A stretch of DNA of 64,000 nt from Stramonita haemastoma (GCA_030674155.1 CM060318.1:74329590-74393589); one strand, 5' to 3'. Counted from the first letter of the stretch, positions 9,866 through 21,051 are shown. Notes: generated from the sequence alone by a model not told the origin. Translations and numbers: made by a program.

Positions 9866-11312
9866 CTGTAAGTCACATGTCAATGTCACAGAGGTAGGGG
9901 TTGAAGGTGCCCTGTAAGTCACATGTCAATGTCACACAGGTAGGGTTGAAGGTGCCCTGCAAGTCACATGTCAGTGTCACATTGTCACACAGGTAGGGGT
10001 TGAAGGTGCCCTGTAAGTCACATGTCAATGTCACACAGGTAGGGGTTGAAGGTGCCCTGTAAGTCACATGTCAATGTCACACAGGCAGGGTTGAGGTGCC
10101 CTGTAAGTCACATGTCAATGTCACACTGTCACACAGGTAGGGGTTGAAGGTGCCCTGTAAGTCACATGTCAATGTCACACTGTCACACAGGTAGGGGTTG
10201 AAGGTGCCCTGTAAGTCACATGTCAATGTCACATTGTCACACAGGTAGGGGTTGAAGGTGCCCTGTAAGTCACATGTCAATGTCACAGAGGTAGGGGTTG
10301 AAGGTGCCCTGTAAGTCACATGTCAATGTCACACAGGTAGGGGTTGAAGGTGCCCTGTAAGTCACATGTCAATGTCACACAGGTAGGGGTTGAAGGTGCC
10401 CTGTAAGTCACATGTCAATGTCACACAGGTAGGGGTTGAAGGTGCCCTGTAAGTCACATGTCAATGTCACACAGGTAGGGGTTGAAGGTGCCCTGTAAGT
10501 CACATGTCAATGTCACACAGGCAGGGGTTGAAGGTGCCCTGTAAGTCACATGTCAATGTCACACTGTCACACAGGTAGGGGTTGAAGGTGCCCTGTAAGT
10601 CAAATGTCAATGTCACACTGTCACACAGGTAGGGGTTGAAGGTGCCCTGTAAGTCACATGTCAATGTCACATTGCACACAGGTAGGGGTTGAAGGTGCCC
10701 TGTAAGTCACATGTCAGTGTCACAGAGGTAGGGGTTGAAGGTGCCCTGTAAGTCACATGTCAATGTCACATTGTCACAGAGGTAGGGGTTGAAGGTGCCC
10801 TGTAAGTCACATGTCAATGTCACATTGTCACAGAGGTAGGGGTTGAAGGTGCCCTGTAAGTCACATGTCAATGTCACACAGTAGGGGTTGAAGGTGCCTG
10901 TAAGTCACATGTCAATGTCACACAGGTAGGGTTGAAGGTGCCCTGTAAGTCACATGTCAATGTCACACAGGTAGGGGTTGAAGGTGCCCTGTAAGTCACA
11001 TGTCAATGTCACACTGTCACACAGGTAGGGTTGAAGGTGCCCTGTAAGTCACATGTCAATGTCACACAGGTAGGGGTGAAGGTGACCTGTAAGTCACATG
11101 TCAATGTCACATTGTCACAGAGGTAGGGGTTGAAGGTGCCCTGTAAGTCACATGTCAATGTCACATTGTCACAGAGGTAGGGGTTGAAGGTGCCCCGTAA
11201 GTCACATGTCAATGTCACACAGGTAGGGGTTGAAGGTGCCCTGTAAGTCACATGTCAATGTCACACTGTCACACAGGTAGGGGTTGAAGGTGCCCTGTAA
11301 GTCACATGTCAT
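9845..11312 (-). repeat. 46/54-bp minisatellite spanning the e53 acceptor
   Basis: About 30 copies. Each minus-strand unit contains gacttacag|GGCACCTTCAACCCC, the e53 acceptor with its first 20 exonic bases. Two lengths occur, 46 bp and 54 bp; the longer has an extra tgtcacac octamer. Copies are almost identical, so the array is young. Confidence 0.96.
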
Positions 11313-11774
11313 GAGTAGTTTCATTTCTTAATTATAAAACAAGGATGCAAATTCATTATATTCATATCTTTTGTAGACAGTAAAAAAAAAAAAAAAAAGT
11401 TATATGTAAAAGATCTAAGAGTGCAGTTTCTTGAAAATATATATTTTTAATTTCTAGTAAAATGGGTTCTGTGTTTGCAATGGTGGGAAAAATGAAACCA
11501 ATCCAATGAAACACAGGGACAAAACGAATACAAAGAGCTCCATCTTTGAACTGTGATTTGAGATTGGAACTGTCAAGAATCTACTCTGCTATTCAGAAAT
11601 AAATGTGAGGCATAAACACCTTAAATAAAGGATCAGGAGGTGAATCCTCTTCCAACAGAAAAATCTCAAGACTGGGGTTAAAGTCCAGATGTACATAAAT
11701 TTTAAAAAAAAAAGAAGAAGCTTGCATCCATAGTTCAACACATGCAGGTACCAGTTTTATTATTGATACTTCCC

Positions 11775-11875
11775 ATAATTGGAATGCGGCTACCTTCACG
11801 GTGGGCAAAAATGGTTGCATACGTAAAATCTCACCATTGGTGAACATCAGAACTGTAGCCAAGAAACTTTTTTTT
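11775..11875 (+). repeat. Dispersed repeat family 4, copy
   Basis: Contains gcggctaccttcacggtggg, caaaaatggttgcatacgta and ctcaccattggtgaacatc, shared with copies at about 30462, 51975, 57695 and 61225. Confidence 0.75.
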
Positions 11876-12004
11876 TTAATTCTGATTACAAGTCTCCTGA
11901 AATTTGAAAGCCATGACACTGATTCAAAGAGAATAGTAACAAAGTAGGCATGAAGCACAGAAAAAAAAGATAAATTAAAAAAAAAAAAGGACTGAAGCAC
12001 AGAC

Positions 12005-12120
12005 CTGTGGGCATCTCTCGGGCACCGCTGTGCCCTGTGGACAGTAATGCCCTGTGGGGCACTGTTCACTGCTGGCTGAGCTGGACCCCTCCACACAGAA
12101 GTAGCCAGCGTTACAGGGAC
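12005..12120 (-). CDS. e52, GCC2/GCC3-type module
   Basis: The exon reads GPCNAGYFCVEGSSSASSEQ and CPTGHYCPQGTAVPERCPQ. Acceptor ccttgcag, donor cacag|gtctgt, phase 1 to 0. It joins across the e53 tandem array to give CPQGTFNPYLG, which supports the acceptor nearest to e53. Confidence 0.85.
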
Positions 12121-12404
12121 CTGCAAGGCAATAACAACACAATTATCATCATATTTCACAGTTAGCCCTGAAGTAAATAATACATATGTGAACAGCAGAG
12201 ATTGAAAAGAATGACAGTTTGATGGTATCACTTATATATACTTTTCTTCCAATCCATAAATTTGATTTTACAAAAACGGTATATTTTGCTGATACCTAAT
12301 ATGCTAACATATAAAGTGTACAGAATATAAGTGTACATGTGTCTCTTCCTGGGTGTTTTCTCTTTTAAAGCTATCAATTTTTTTCTTCATTTCATGTTTA
12401 ATGC

Positions 12405-12632
12405 ATCAAAAGTCCTTCGGATGAGACTTTAAACCGAGGCCCCGTGTGCAAATGCACGCAGAACATCTTGCACACACGTTAAATCCTGTTCTGCTTTTCG
12501 TAAGAGTAGGCCATCGTGTGCCAGTGGGAACAGATGACATTTACAAAACTGCATACACACGGGGACTGGATGTAAAAAAGCACAAGAGTGCTTATCCCAT
12601 TATCCTCCATATAAAAGAATAAATCAAATCAA
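12405..12632 (+). mobile_element. SINE family 1, 5'-truncated
   Basis: Begins agtccttcggatgagacttt, includes gcacacacgttaaatcctgt, gggactggatgtaaaaaagc and cattatcctccatataaaag, and ends in an AATCAAATCAAATC tail. Confidence 0.85.
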
Positions 12633-13170
12633 ATCAAAATCATCACTCCCTAAATGTTTTCTGATTGATGAACAACACCCAATTCAACTTCCACTTTCAT
12701 TCTGTCACACTCTCAGAAGCGTTGTCTTTTAAATCACATGATTCCCTTCATAAGCTAATATCTAATCTCTGCTCCCTCTCCCCCCTCTCTCTCTCTCTCT
12801 CTCTCCTCCCTCTCTCTCTCTCTGATCCTTTCTGTGGCTCTCTGACATTGCAATACTTTGCTCTCATAACTGAACAAAATAATCCTGTTAAACTTAAATT
12901 TAGCAATTTTATATCAGGGAATCATAATTTCCAAGCAAAATAAAGTTTGCAGAATACTGACCCCTGAACAAATTTAGACCTAACTCAATGAATATACACC
13001 TAAAATCCTAACTCAGAACTCAGACAAAACTTGGCAGAAAATCTGTATCTGCTACAAAACAAGAATAGTCGATTCCATAGCACTCCATTTTTTTGATTTT
13101 ATACAAAAACTCAATCATGGCTTTCAGCCACAAAAAGAATATTCATATGGTAGCAGATCCCCCAACTTAC
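12633..13170. other. Intron e51/e52 remainder
   Basis: Contains a CT-rich tract at 12775-12825 (ctctctctc). No exon seen. Confidence 0.6.
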
Positions 13171-13317
13171 CTTCAGCGGTGATCAGGCCAGGTGTCTGGC
13201 AATAGGAGCCAGGTGTGCAGGCCGTGCAGTCAGTCATGTTGCGCAAACCTGTGGCTGCTCCAAAAGTGCCAGGTGGGCAGGCAGTGGGGTCTGTTGTACC
13301 TTCCTCACAATAGTAAC
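13171..13317 (-). CDS. e51, GCC2/GCC3-type module
   Basis: The exon reads GYYCEEGTTDPTACPPG, TFGAATGLRNMTDCTAC and TPGSYCQTPGLITAEG. Acceptor gctgtcag, donor tgaag|gtaagt, phase 1 to 1. Confidence 0.89.
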
Positions 13318-13727
13318 CTGACAGCAAAACAAAACCACCATCACTAAAAAAGAAAAACACACACACACACAAAAACCCAACCCAAAACCCCCTAAACTGT
13401 CATCACTATCTATTTCCAAGTTTTCACATCAACCCACAAACATATCATTAAAGTGTAATCAAATTATAGCTGAAATTAAGAATGTATTGCAAATATATTT
13501 TTTAAACCATAATCAACAACAGGACCAGAACTGATTTTTTTGGTACTAATTACTTTGATTTACAACATAGTGATAAACATGAAACACTGATAACTCAAAA
13601 ACTCAGTTTTAAGACAAACTCAAATAAAACTCAAAAGCTGAATTTTCAAACAAACACATAATAACTAAAAACCTAAGTTTTAACACACAACACCCCACAC
13701 ACCATAATTGTATCTTTTTTTCTTTAC
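13318..13727. other. Intron e50/e51, nothing recognised
   Basis: AT-rich with a short ACACAC run at 13357-13370. There is an imperfect repeat of the form actcaaaaactcagttttaa / aactaaaaacctaagtttta at 13590-13685, close to the e50 donor. Confidence 0.6.
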
Positions 13728-13949
13728 CTTGAGTACAGATGTCGGCATCCCCAGTCTGGTTAGGAGTGGCGTACATGGCAAAGCGCTTGCAGTAGTAGCC
13801 AGCGTGGCAGAGCCCTGTAGGGGAGGCAAGCCCCACCTGGGCACAGTAGTATCCCCCTGAACATGGGGCGCAGTGGTCACTCTGGTTCAAACCTGTCTGG
13901 TTGTTGAATGTGCCCACCGGGCATGGGTACTGGTCAGCTCTCTGAGTGC
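13728..13949 (-). CDS. e50, GCC2/GCC3-type modules
   Basis: The exon reads GTQRADQYPCPVGTFNNQTG, NQSDHCAPCSGGYYCAQVG, LASPTGLCHAGYYCKRF and DADICTQG. Acceptor ttctgcag, donor tcaag|gtaaag, phase 1 to 1. Confidence 0.89.
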
Positions 13950-14509
13950 CTGCAGAACCAAACACACAAAGGCGTCAGCTGAATTACACCAAGTCAAGCT
14001 GTGTCTAATGGAGTCAGAGTCTTCTAAGATGAACTGAGCTGAGTTGAGTTTAGTTCATTTCAAGCAAAGAAAATGTCACTAATTTCAATATTTCATCTAT
14101 ATTACACAATATCTACAAAAGTAACCAAGGTAACCAAAACAAAGATACTACTTTTCTTCAAAGTTTTCATCAAAGAGAGTTCTGTTTTTTATACCAGGCC
14201 CAGTCAGAGAGCTAACACATGAAGCTAGTCTGATTTCTTTTTGTTTTTGTCTTCAAAATCATCATTGCTTTCGGCAAATTCATAAAAAAAACAACAGTAT
14301 CATCCTGCACAGATTTTTTATATTTTCAGTGATAAGGGCCCTGACAGTTTTTGGCAAAGAGTAACCCACCCATTAACTACACTCTTACCAGCAAGACAAA
14401 TATATATTACTAAAAGTGGGAGAAAGACTCAGTCATTGTTAATGGAAAAGTGTAATTAAAAATGGTTGCATCTTATTTGATTAAAAAAAACACCACACCA
14501 AAATGTTAA
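13950..14509. other. Intron e49/e50, first part, nothing recognised
   Basis: AT-rich intronic sequence with no supported feature. Confidence 0.55.
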
Positions 14510-14645
14510 CTCTAAACTATCAGTTTACCCCACTTTCAGCTGCTATCCATTCCATCCCAGCTCAGCTGGGGCCAGCTGGTGCTAATTATAGCCGGCACTG
14601 ACCACCCTTGGACTAGGTAAAAGGAAGGGGTGCACTAACTTTTGG
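14510..14645 (+). repeat. Dispersed repeat family 5, copy 1
   Basis: Reads accccactttcagctgctat, cattccatcccagctcagct, gctaattatagccggcactg and accaccc. Other copies are at 48885 (same strand) and 42290 (opposite strand). Confidence 0.8.
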
Positions 14646-14690
14646 ACCCCTGACTGAGTCATCATGGATTTGCACTCTACAGACACTCAC

Positions 14691-15006
14691 CAGCAGGACA
14701 GTAGTACCCCTGGGGGCAGGAGATGGAGTCGTTGAGCATCACCACCCCAAAGCTGTTGTCACAGTAGTACCCAGGTGGGCACATCTGGCAGGACGACTGT
14801 CGCACCTGGTCCTGGTACCAGCCGCTGGGGCACAGGATGGGGGCGGTGGTGCCCTCAGGACAGAAGTGGCCCACGGTGCACTCGTAGCTGGTGGGGGCGG
14901 CCTCGCCTTGAGGGCAGTAGTAGCCGGCCGTGCAGTTCCCTGAGGTGGCTGTGAGGTTGTAGCTGCCGCAGAACTCCCCTCCTGTGCAGGCCAGGCAGTC
15001 TGAGGC
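14691..15006 (-). CDS. e49, GCC2/GCC3-type modules
   Basis: The exon reads ASDCLACTGGEFCGSYNLTA, GNCTAGYYCPQGEAAPTSY, GHFCPEGTTAPILCPSG, CQMCPPGYYCDNSFGVVML and CPQGYYCPAG. It includes the GWYQDQ...CDN subtype. Acceptor ctcacccag, donor tgctg|gtgagt, phase 0 to 1. Frame is intact over 316 bp. Confidence 0.9.
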
Positions 15007-15069
15007 CTGGGTGAGGACACACAGGGGATTTATTTAGTTATTTGTTTATTCTTTTATATTTATTTATTT

Positions 15070-15240
15070 TTATTATTTATTCTTTTATATCAAAGATAAT
15101 GGAATAAGCGCTCATGCTTTTTACATCCAGTCCCCGTGTGTATGCAGTTTTATAAATCTTGTCATCTGTTCCCACCAGCACACAATGGCCTACTCTTACA
15201 AAAAGCAGAACAAGATTTAAAGCAGATAGCAGTTCTCTGA
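15070..15240 (-). mobile_element. SINE family 1, 3' part
   Basis: On the + strand: attcttttatatcaaagata atggaataagcgc, catccagtccccgtgtgtat and catctgttcccaccagcaca, in the order of a minus-strand copy. The tRNA-like head is missing. Confidence 0.85.
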
Positions 15241-15415
15241 AGTTGGAGTATGACTGTCTGTTTGGCAGGATTATTTGAGAATCGTTCAAACATGCAAATT
15301 TCTCATTCTATGTGTACTGACAATCTCACAGTGGTTCCCAGGTGTGATGAGTGAAACCAGGCAGATATTGTGGGTGACCCCCAGAGTGTTAAGCTGGGGA
15401 ATGTGCAATATCAAC
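15235..15415 (+). repeat. Dispersed repeat (tggctacctacatggtgagg family), copy 2
   Basis: Shares acaatctcacagtggttccc, gatgagtgaaaccaggcaga and tgggtgacccccagagtgtt with the copies at 6515 and 42535. Confidence 0.7.
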
Positions 15416-16034
15416 ATACAGTTTGCATAGCTTAGAATAGAGTAGGAGGTAAAAAGTAGAAGAAGAACAACAACAATACCAATAGCAAATGAAGTAACAA
15501 TAAAACTAACTAAAGATACTTGCAGCAAAGAATTAAAACAGATAGTTAAAACTTAGAAAGAGCTACAGATATTTACAGAAACTCACTGTTTTTCATTCAA
15601 ATGAATAAAGGAACAAATGAATTTCATAACCCCTCATTGAATGACTGCTTGGAACTCATCCATGTTGTTAAAAACCTTGAAAACAAAATTCAAAATGTGA
15701 AGGGAAAAAAATCTGGCTCTACATACTCTGTACAAATACATAACAGATAAAACCACACAGAGGCTGTAATTCTCACTGACATCTCTATCCATTCTCACAT
15801 TCAACAGAGTGGACATTTGTGATGTCCCATCTCTGCATAATACCTCAGGTGGATACAACTAGCCAGTTAGGATGTAACCTCTAAAAAGAAGTTGCATAAA
15901 TTCTACCTTTCACCATGAAGGCGAAGTGTATGCAATGGAGGGTTTTTGACCACCACCCAAGGAAACAGAGCATCACACAATTCGCAGGTGTGTTCCGATT
16001 TAGTAACACAACGCTGCGACAGGGCTCTGATCAC

Positions 16035-16140
16035 ATGGGAAGTAACAATAATAATGATAATAATAATAATACACAGAATTTACATAGAACCATATCTTGC
16101 AAAAACAAATCAAAGCGCTTGCATTCGACCAATACAACAC
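16035..16140 (+). repeat. Dispersed AGCGCT repeat, copy 2
   Basis: Starts (taa)n, reads acacagaatttacatagaac catatcttgcaaaaac and ends aatcaaagcgcttgcattcg. It lacks the first AGCGCT box that the other two copies keep. Confidence 0.72.
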
Positions 16141-16182
16141 TCAAGTAATCTACTTACCACCCCATCACTCTCTCTCACATAC

Positions 16183-16418
16183 CTGTGTGTTCTGTGTGGA
16201 TGGGCTGTAGGTGCCGGGACTGCAGGGGGTGGGGGAGGCAGAGCCCTCCAGGCAGTAGAAGCCTGCAGGACAGACGTCACCAGTGGTGCCATCCGTGGGT
16301 GTGGGGGAGGAGGCCCTGAGGACACAGAAGTAGCCAGCAGAGCAGTTGCCGGTGGGCTGAGCCAGGGCGTTCGTCTGGCAGTACTGCCCTCCTGGACAGG
16401 CCTGGGGGGCGCTGGAAC
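16183..16418 (-). CDS. e48, GCC2/GCC3-type modules
   Basis: The exon reads SSAPQACPGGQYCQTNALAQ, PTGNCSAGYFCVLRASSP, GTTGDVCPAGFYCLEGSA and PTPCSPGTYSPSTQNTQ. Acceptor gatgtgcag, donor cacag|gtatgt, phase 1 to 0. Confidence 0.87.
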
Positions 16419-16737
16419 CTGCACATCAGTTGGTTTGTCGGTTGATATATACCTGCTAGTACATCTGTCTGACTGTTTGCTTGTTTTGTTGCTGTTTGTT
16501 TTTTTGTTTGTTGATTTGATCCTATCTATAGCCCCAAACTCACTTAAAAAAAACCCAAAAAACAATCAATCATCAACTTTCCAAAATGGCTCAAAGAAAC
16601 CGAACGACAGAACTCCATTCCAATTAAAAGAAAGTGTGGCAGACAAAAAAAAGATCCACAGGAAATAACAGATCCTTGTTATTGTGGAATCAATGCTTAT
16701 TCAATGTACCATCTGGAAATAAAAATTTGACTTAAAC

Positions 16738-16739
16738 TT

Positions 16740-16813
<74 letters not shown>

Positions 16814-17035
16814 AACACCCCCCCCCCCCCCCCCCCACACCACACACACACACACACGCACACCACACACACACTTTTTTGTCTGATATCACTAACAGTG
16901 AAAAGACGTAAAATCTAAAGAACGAACAAACACACACACATACACACAAACATCCCACACCCTCACACACACAAACACCCCACACACACACACAAACACC
17001 CCCACCCCAACCCCCCCACCCCCACAGACCCTCAC
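16738..17035. repeat. CA microsatellite and poly-C tracts next to the e47 donor
   Basis: (CA)n at 16741-16808, a C19 run at 16818-16836, then CA/C-rich sequence up to 20 bp from the e47 donor. Confidence 0.95.
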
Positions 17036-17052
17036 AGCACCGCACTCTTCAC

Positions 17053-17304
17053 CTTCAGGACAGAAGTCTCCAGACTGGCACTCCCCCCCATGCGCAGTGT
17101 CGTTGGCAGCCACAGCCCCTCCGGAGCAGTACCAGCCAGCGGAGCAGTTGCCGGTGGGGGCCGAGTTGGCCTGACCAGCACAGTACTGACCGGCCGGACA
17201 GTCCAGGCAGTCCTGGGCATTGGTGCCCCCCTCCACAGGGTTGTAGCTGCCCTCAGGGCACCGCCACTGAGTGCTGTACTCCGTGCTGTTGGGGCAGTAG
17301 TGTC
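17053..17304 (-). CDS. e47, GCC2/GCC3-type modules
   Basis: The exon reads HYCPNSTEYSTQWRCPEG, SYNPVEGGTNAQDCLDC, PAGQYCAGQANSAPTGNC, SAGWYCSGGAVAANDTAHG and GDFCPEG. Acceptor catgcccacag, donor gaag|gtgaag, phase 1 to 1. The acceptor and first 17 exonic bases recur in three degenerate copies upstream. Confidence 0.88.
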
Positions 17305-17680
17305 CTGTGGGCATGTGTTGTAGAGGTTAATGTGGTAGCTTTAGAGGGATAATATTATGCATTAAAAACATATAAAAATGTTGGGGCAGTAGTGTCCTGT
17401 AGACATGTTGTAGAGGCATGGTTAATGTGGTATTTTTAGTGGGATAACATTACACATTAAAAATACATAAAAATGTTGGGGCAGTGGTGTCCTGTACACA
17501 CGTGTTGTAGAGAGGTTAATGTGGTAGCTTTAGAGGGATAACATTACATGCTAAAAATATATAGAAATGTTGGGGTAGTAGTGTCCTGTGCATATGTTGT
17601 AGAGGTTAATGTGGTAACTTTAGAGGGATAACATTAAACACTAAAAATATATAAAAATGTGGCAATACACTGAAATTTAC
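17287..17680 (-). repeat. ~93-bp tandem repeat spanning the e47 acceptor
   Basis: Four degenerate copies starting at about 17289, 17381, 17475 and 17570. Each has ttggggcagtagtgtcctgt on the + strand, which is the first 17 exonic bases of e47 plus its acceptor, followed by shared intron sequence. Confidence 0.93.
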
Positions 17681-17689
17681 AAACGTTTA

Positions 17690-18082
17690 ACAGTGATAGA
17701 TGCATATTCTCTGACCAAAAAAACCCAAAAAACAACAACATTTTGAAAGTGAAATTATATTTTTAGGAGGGAAATAAAAGTGGAAAAAATGAAAAAAATA
17801 TTATGAAACAAATTTTAAAATGTGAATATTTCTAATGTAAATACCAATAAAAAAAAAATTATTTAAAAAAAAACTGTCCAGTATTTTTACTTTTATAGCA
17901 TGAATGTATGATTGTGTAAAACACCTCATAGTGGACGAATATAATGAGAAGGAGAAGGAACTTTCCAAGAAAAGTTTAGACTCCAAAAATTCATATCATT
18001 CACAGCATATAAAACACCACAAAATAAAAAAACAACTAAGGATCATCTTCCTTCTCTAAAAGAAGCCCTGAAAGACACTGAC
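17690..18082. other. Intron e46/e47, remainder
   Basis: Very AT-rich with several A-runs. No exon or known repeat seen. Confidence 0.55.
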
Positions 18083-18357
18083 CAACAGGGCAGGGAGCAC
18101 TGGTGAAGTTGGAGGCTCCAGCCAAACAGTAGTAGCCGTGAGGGCAGGTGAGGCAGACAGACAATCCCTCCTGATCAGCGTAGCTGCCTGCAGCACAGGG
18201 CGTGGGTTGGTTGGAGCCTGTAGGACAGTAGTGCCCCACAGGGCACACTCCCCCACCCCTGTGTGGAAGGCCTGGGCAGGGCAGGAACAGTTGATGCCCG
18301 CTGTGTCGTTACTGGCTCCGGGCATTGGTCTGTCCACTCCCGAGGTGCAGTAGAATC
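18083..18357 (-). CDS. e46, GCC2/GCC3-type modules, one frame break
   Basis: The exon reads GFYCTSGVDRPMPG, NDTAGINCSCPAQAFHTG, then breaks at a C5 run (18250-18254). It resumes VCPVGHYCPTGSNQPTPC, GSYADQEGLSVCLTCPHG and YYCLAGASNFTSAPCPVG. One missing base explains the break and restores phase 1 to 1. Acceptor acgtgcag, donor gttg|gtcagt. Confidence 0.84.
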
Positions 18358-18719
18358 CTGCACGTCCACAATAGTGATGGGATAACAGTTCTGAATAAAT
18401 CATCCACTTATGTTAAGTTGCTGACATATATGCTTTTTTAAAAAGTGTACAGCAAAAGTAGATATCACTTAAACGTGTGAAAATGAACTTGTCAGCATAA
18501 AATGGGAAAACTGCTACAGGTTTGAAATGGTCATTGAGAGTTTGAAGGTTCAGTCACATAAACAAAGCACAAATTCACACCTATATGCAAAACGTTGTAG
18601 GATTTACTACAGGATACAGAAATATGTTTAGAATAGGTTGCAGTAAGTCTCAAACAGATAAGCTGAATTCATTAATGATGACAATCTGTCTAGGATCCAT
18701 TTCGCCCAGCCGAGTATTC

Positions 18720-18753
<34 letters not shown>

Positions 18754-18960
18754 TGTCACAGTCTTTAAATGCAACAGACTTCAACAGTACATAATTATGC
18801 CTTTTTTTTTTATTAAGTCATCCCATGTATACTTCTTTTTTCCAAGTTCATACACTTGGAACAAGAAGGTTCTCCAGCATCTTCCAACACCTGAGGTGAA
18901 TATGAACTACTCTGCAGACAGCATCATCCTAGCCAATTTTTAACTTAGAGGAAATATAGA
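18358..18960. other. Intron e45/e46, with an A30 tract
   Basis: AT-rich; a run of about 30 A lies at 18722-18750. No exon seen. Confidence 0.6.
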
Positions 18961-19083
18961 CCTACATCCACTTTACTGATAAAACCAGATGACAAAAATC
19001 CTTAACAAAAGACCCCAATGTAAAACCAACAAACATCACTGAAAAGCAGATGACAGGAGAACAGACAGAGGGAGGAGATGAGA

Positions 19084-19155
19084 ACAGGTAGAAGGGAGGA
19101 GAAGAGAACAGGTAGAAGGGAGGAGAAGAGAACAGGTAGAAGGGAGGAGAAGAGC
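19084..19155. repeat. 24-bp tandem repeat at the e45 donor
   Basis: Three copies of gaacaggtagaagggaggag aaga immediately downstream of the e45 donor; on the minus strand each contains a cttctacctgttctcttctc tract. Confidence 0.93.
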
Positions 19156-19161
19156 GGTCAC

Positions 19162-19308
19162 CTGCAGAGCAGTCAGCAGTGACGGCAGTCAGGTGTTCCC
19201 CCATGCAGTATTTGCCGGCATCACAGGGCAGACACTGGGACACATCGTACAGCCCTGCAGTGCTGCTGTAGGTGCCACTGGGGCACGCTCTCCAGTCACT
19301 GCCTGTGC
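19162..19308 (-). CDS. e45, GCC2/GCC3-type module
   Basis: The exon reads TGSDWRACPSGTYSSTAG, LYDVSQCLPCDAGKYCMG and HLTAVTADCSAG. Acceptor tgtacacag; another AG six bases inside would remove two residues in frame. Donor tgcag|gtgacc, phase 1 to 1. The upstream intron is a 12-copy array related to this acceptor. Confidence 0.85.
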
Positions 19309-19862
19309 CTGTGTACACACAACAACACTGCATCACTTCATTGCCTTTTTCATACACTGTACACACAACAACACTGCACATCACTTCACTGCCTTTTTCA
19401 TACACTGTACACACAACAACACTCTGCATCACTTCACTGCCTTTTTCATACACTGTACACACAACAACACTGCACATCACTTCACTGCCTTTTTCATACA
19501 CTGTACACACAACAACACTGCACATCACTTCACTGCCTTTTTCATACACTGTACACACAACAACACTCTGCTGCATCACTTCACTGCCTTTTTCATACAC
19601 TGTACACACAACAACACTGCACATCACTTCATTGCCTTTTTCATACACTGTACACACAACAACACTCTGCTGCATCACTTCACTGCCTTTTTCATACACT
19701 GTACACACAACAACACTCTGCATCACTTCACTGCCTTTTTCATACACTGTACACACAACAACACTGCATCACTTCACTGCCTTTTTCATACACTGTACAC
19801 ACAACAACACTCTGCTGCATCACTTCACTGCCTTTTTCATACACTGTACACACACAAAAGAC
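19298..19862 (-). repeat. 46-51-bp minisatellite at the e45 acceptor
   Basis: About 12 copies of cactgcctttttcatacact gtacacacaacaacactg. The first, next to the exon, overlaps the acceptor (tgtacacag) and the exonic gcacaggcagtg; the array copies keep the gttgtgtgtacag core but with tg after it. Confidence 0.93.
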
Positions 19863-20212
19863 ATAATAAATCATACAAATATATTATTTTCACTGTGACT
19901 ATGACAGACCATATCAAAAACGATTGATGTGGTTATATACATATGGCAGGCTTCATGTTTGCTTGATACTTCTGTTATGAAGCAGCCTGTGAAAATGTCT
20001 CTGTCCTAAGACTTATGAATAAAACCATCGAACGAGCAGTGGCACAAATAACAACTCACACATTTGAATTGGATTTCTCCCTGTCTCTTTTTACAATAGG
20101 TGTATACTGGGTAAACCTTTCATTTAAAAGATACAAGTAAAAATCTAAAAGTGTGTAAAAATGGATGCATATGCTAAAATGGCAAACCTTGGAGCTCTAG
20201 CCAAGCAACCAA

Positions 20213-20236
20213 CCCCCCCCCCCCCCCCCCCCCCCC
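20213..20236. repeat. C24 homopolymer
   Basis: A run of 24 C after a family 4-like fragment (aaaatggcaaaccttggagc, 20175-20200). Confidence 0.95.
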
Positions 20237-20365
20237 ACCTCCCCCCTGAAATGAAAATGATATAACAAGAGAGAAATACATTCAGCAAAATGTCAACATG
20301 CTAATATTGATGATAAACAGCATCAGAGAATTCAAGGAACGCTGTTGTTGCAGACGGCACAGTAC

Positions 20366-20510
20366 CTTGTGGGCAGTAGTAGCCAGGTGGGCAGGACTGG
20401 GCATTGAGTGAGGCATTGGAGGGGTTGACAGGCAGACAGTACAGCCCTTGTGGGCACACGTCACAGCTGGACTGCCCTGTGGTACTAGTGTAAGAGCCAT
20501 CGGAGCATTC
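20366..20510 (-). CDS. e44, GCC2/GCC3-type module
   Basis: The exon reads ECSDGSYTSTTGQSSCDVC, PQGLYCLPVNPSNASLNAQ and SCPPGYYCPQG. Acceptor tgttgttcag, donor acaag|gtactg, phase 0 to 1. Confidence 0.87.
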
Positions 20511-20539
20511 CTGAACAACAACAACACACCTTTTACAGT

Positions 20540-20676
20540 TTACGAGAGAGACAGACAGACCGGCAAACAGACAGGCAGACAGACAGACAGATGGACACAA
20601 AGACAGACAGATAGACAGACAGACAGACAGAGACACAAAGACACAGACAGACAGGCAGGCAAGCAAGCAGGCAGGC

Positions 20677-20725
<49 letters not shown>

Positions 20726-20788
20726 CAGACTGACTAACAGACAGAGTCAGACAGACTGACAGACAGACAGACAGACTGACTGACATAC

Positions 20789-20825
<37 letters not shown>

Positions 20826-20840
20826 GACAAATAGACAGAA
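20540..20840. repeat. (CAGA)n tetranucleotide array
   Basis: About 300 bp of CAGA/GACA units with A and T interruptions, starting some 30 bp upstream of the e44 acceptor. Confidence 0.96.
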
Positions 20841-20963
20841 ACAGAGAGAAACAGAGACAAGCAGCCAGGCAAAGACAAAAAGACACATACAGAGGCAGAC
20901 GGTGCACAGACCACAATGCCTAGCTAGTGACAAAACAGTAGAGGAGATGTGCCCCATCCCCTA

Positions 20964-20981
20964 CACACACACACACACACA

Positions 20982-21049
<68 letters not shown>
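20964..21049. repeat. (CA)n microsatellite forming the e43 donor
   Basis: Two CA tracts, the second ending exactly at the exon. On the minus strand the exon is followed directly by GTGTGTGT, so the 5' splice site is the start of the repeat. Confidence 0.95.

Positions 21050-21051
<2 letters not shown>

Noticed and set aside
9873..11251. Short minus-strand frames with DLQGTFNPYL repeats
   Set aside because: Translation through the e53 acceptor array; not separate genes.
18962..19756. Minus-strand frame of 264 codons with VYEKGSEVM repeats
   Set aside because: The last part is e45; the repeated part is the intronic array upstream of its acceptor and lacks the cysteine pattern.
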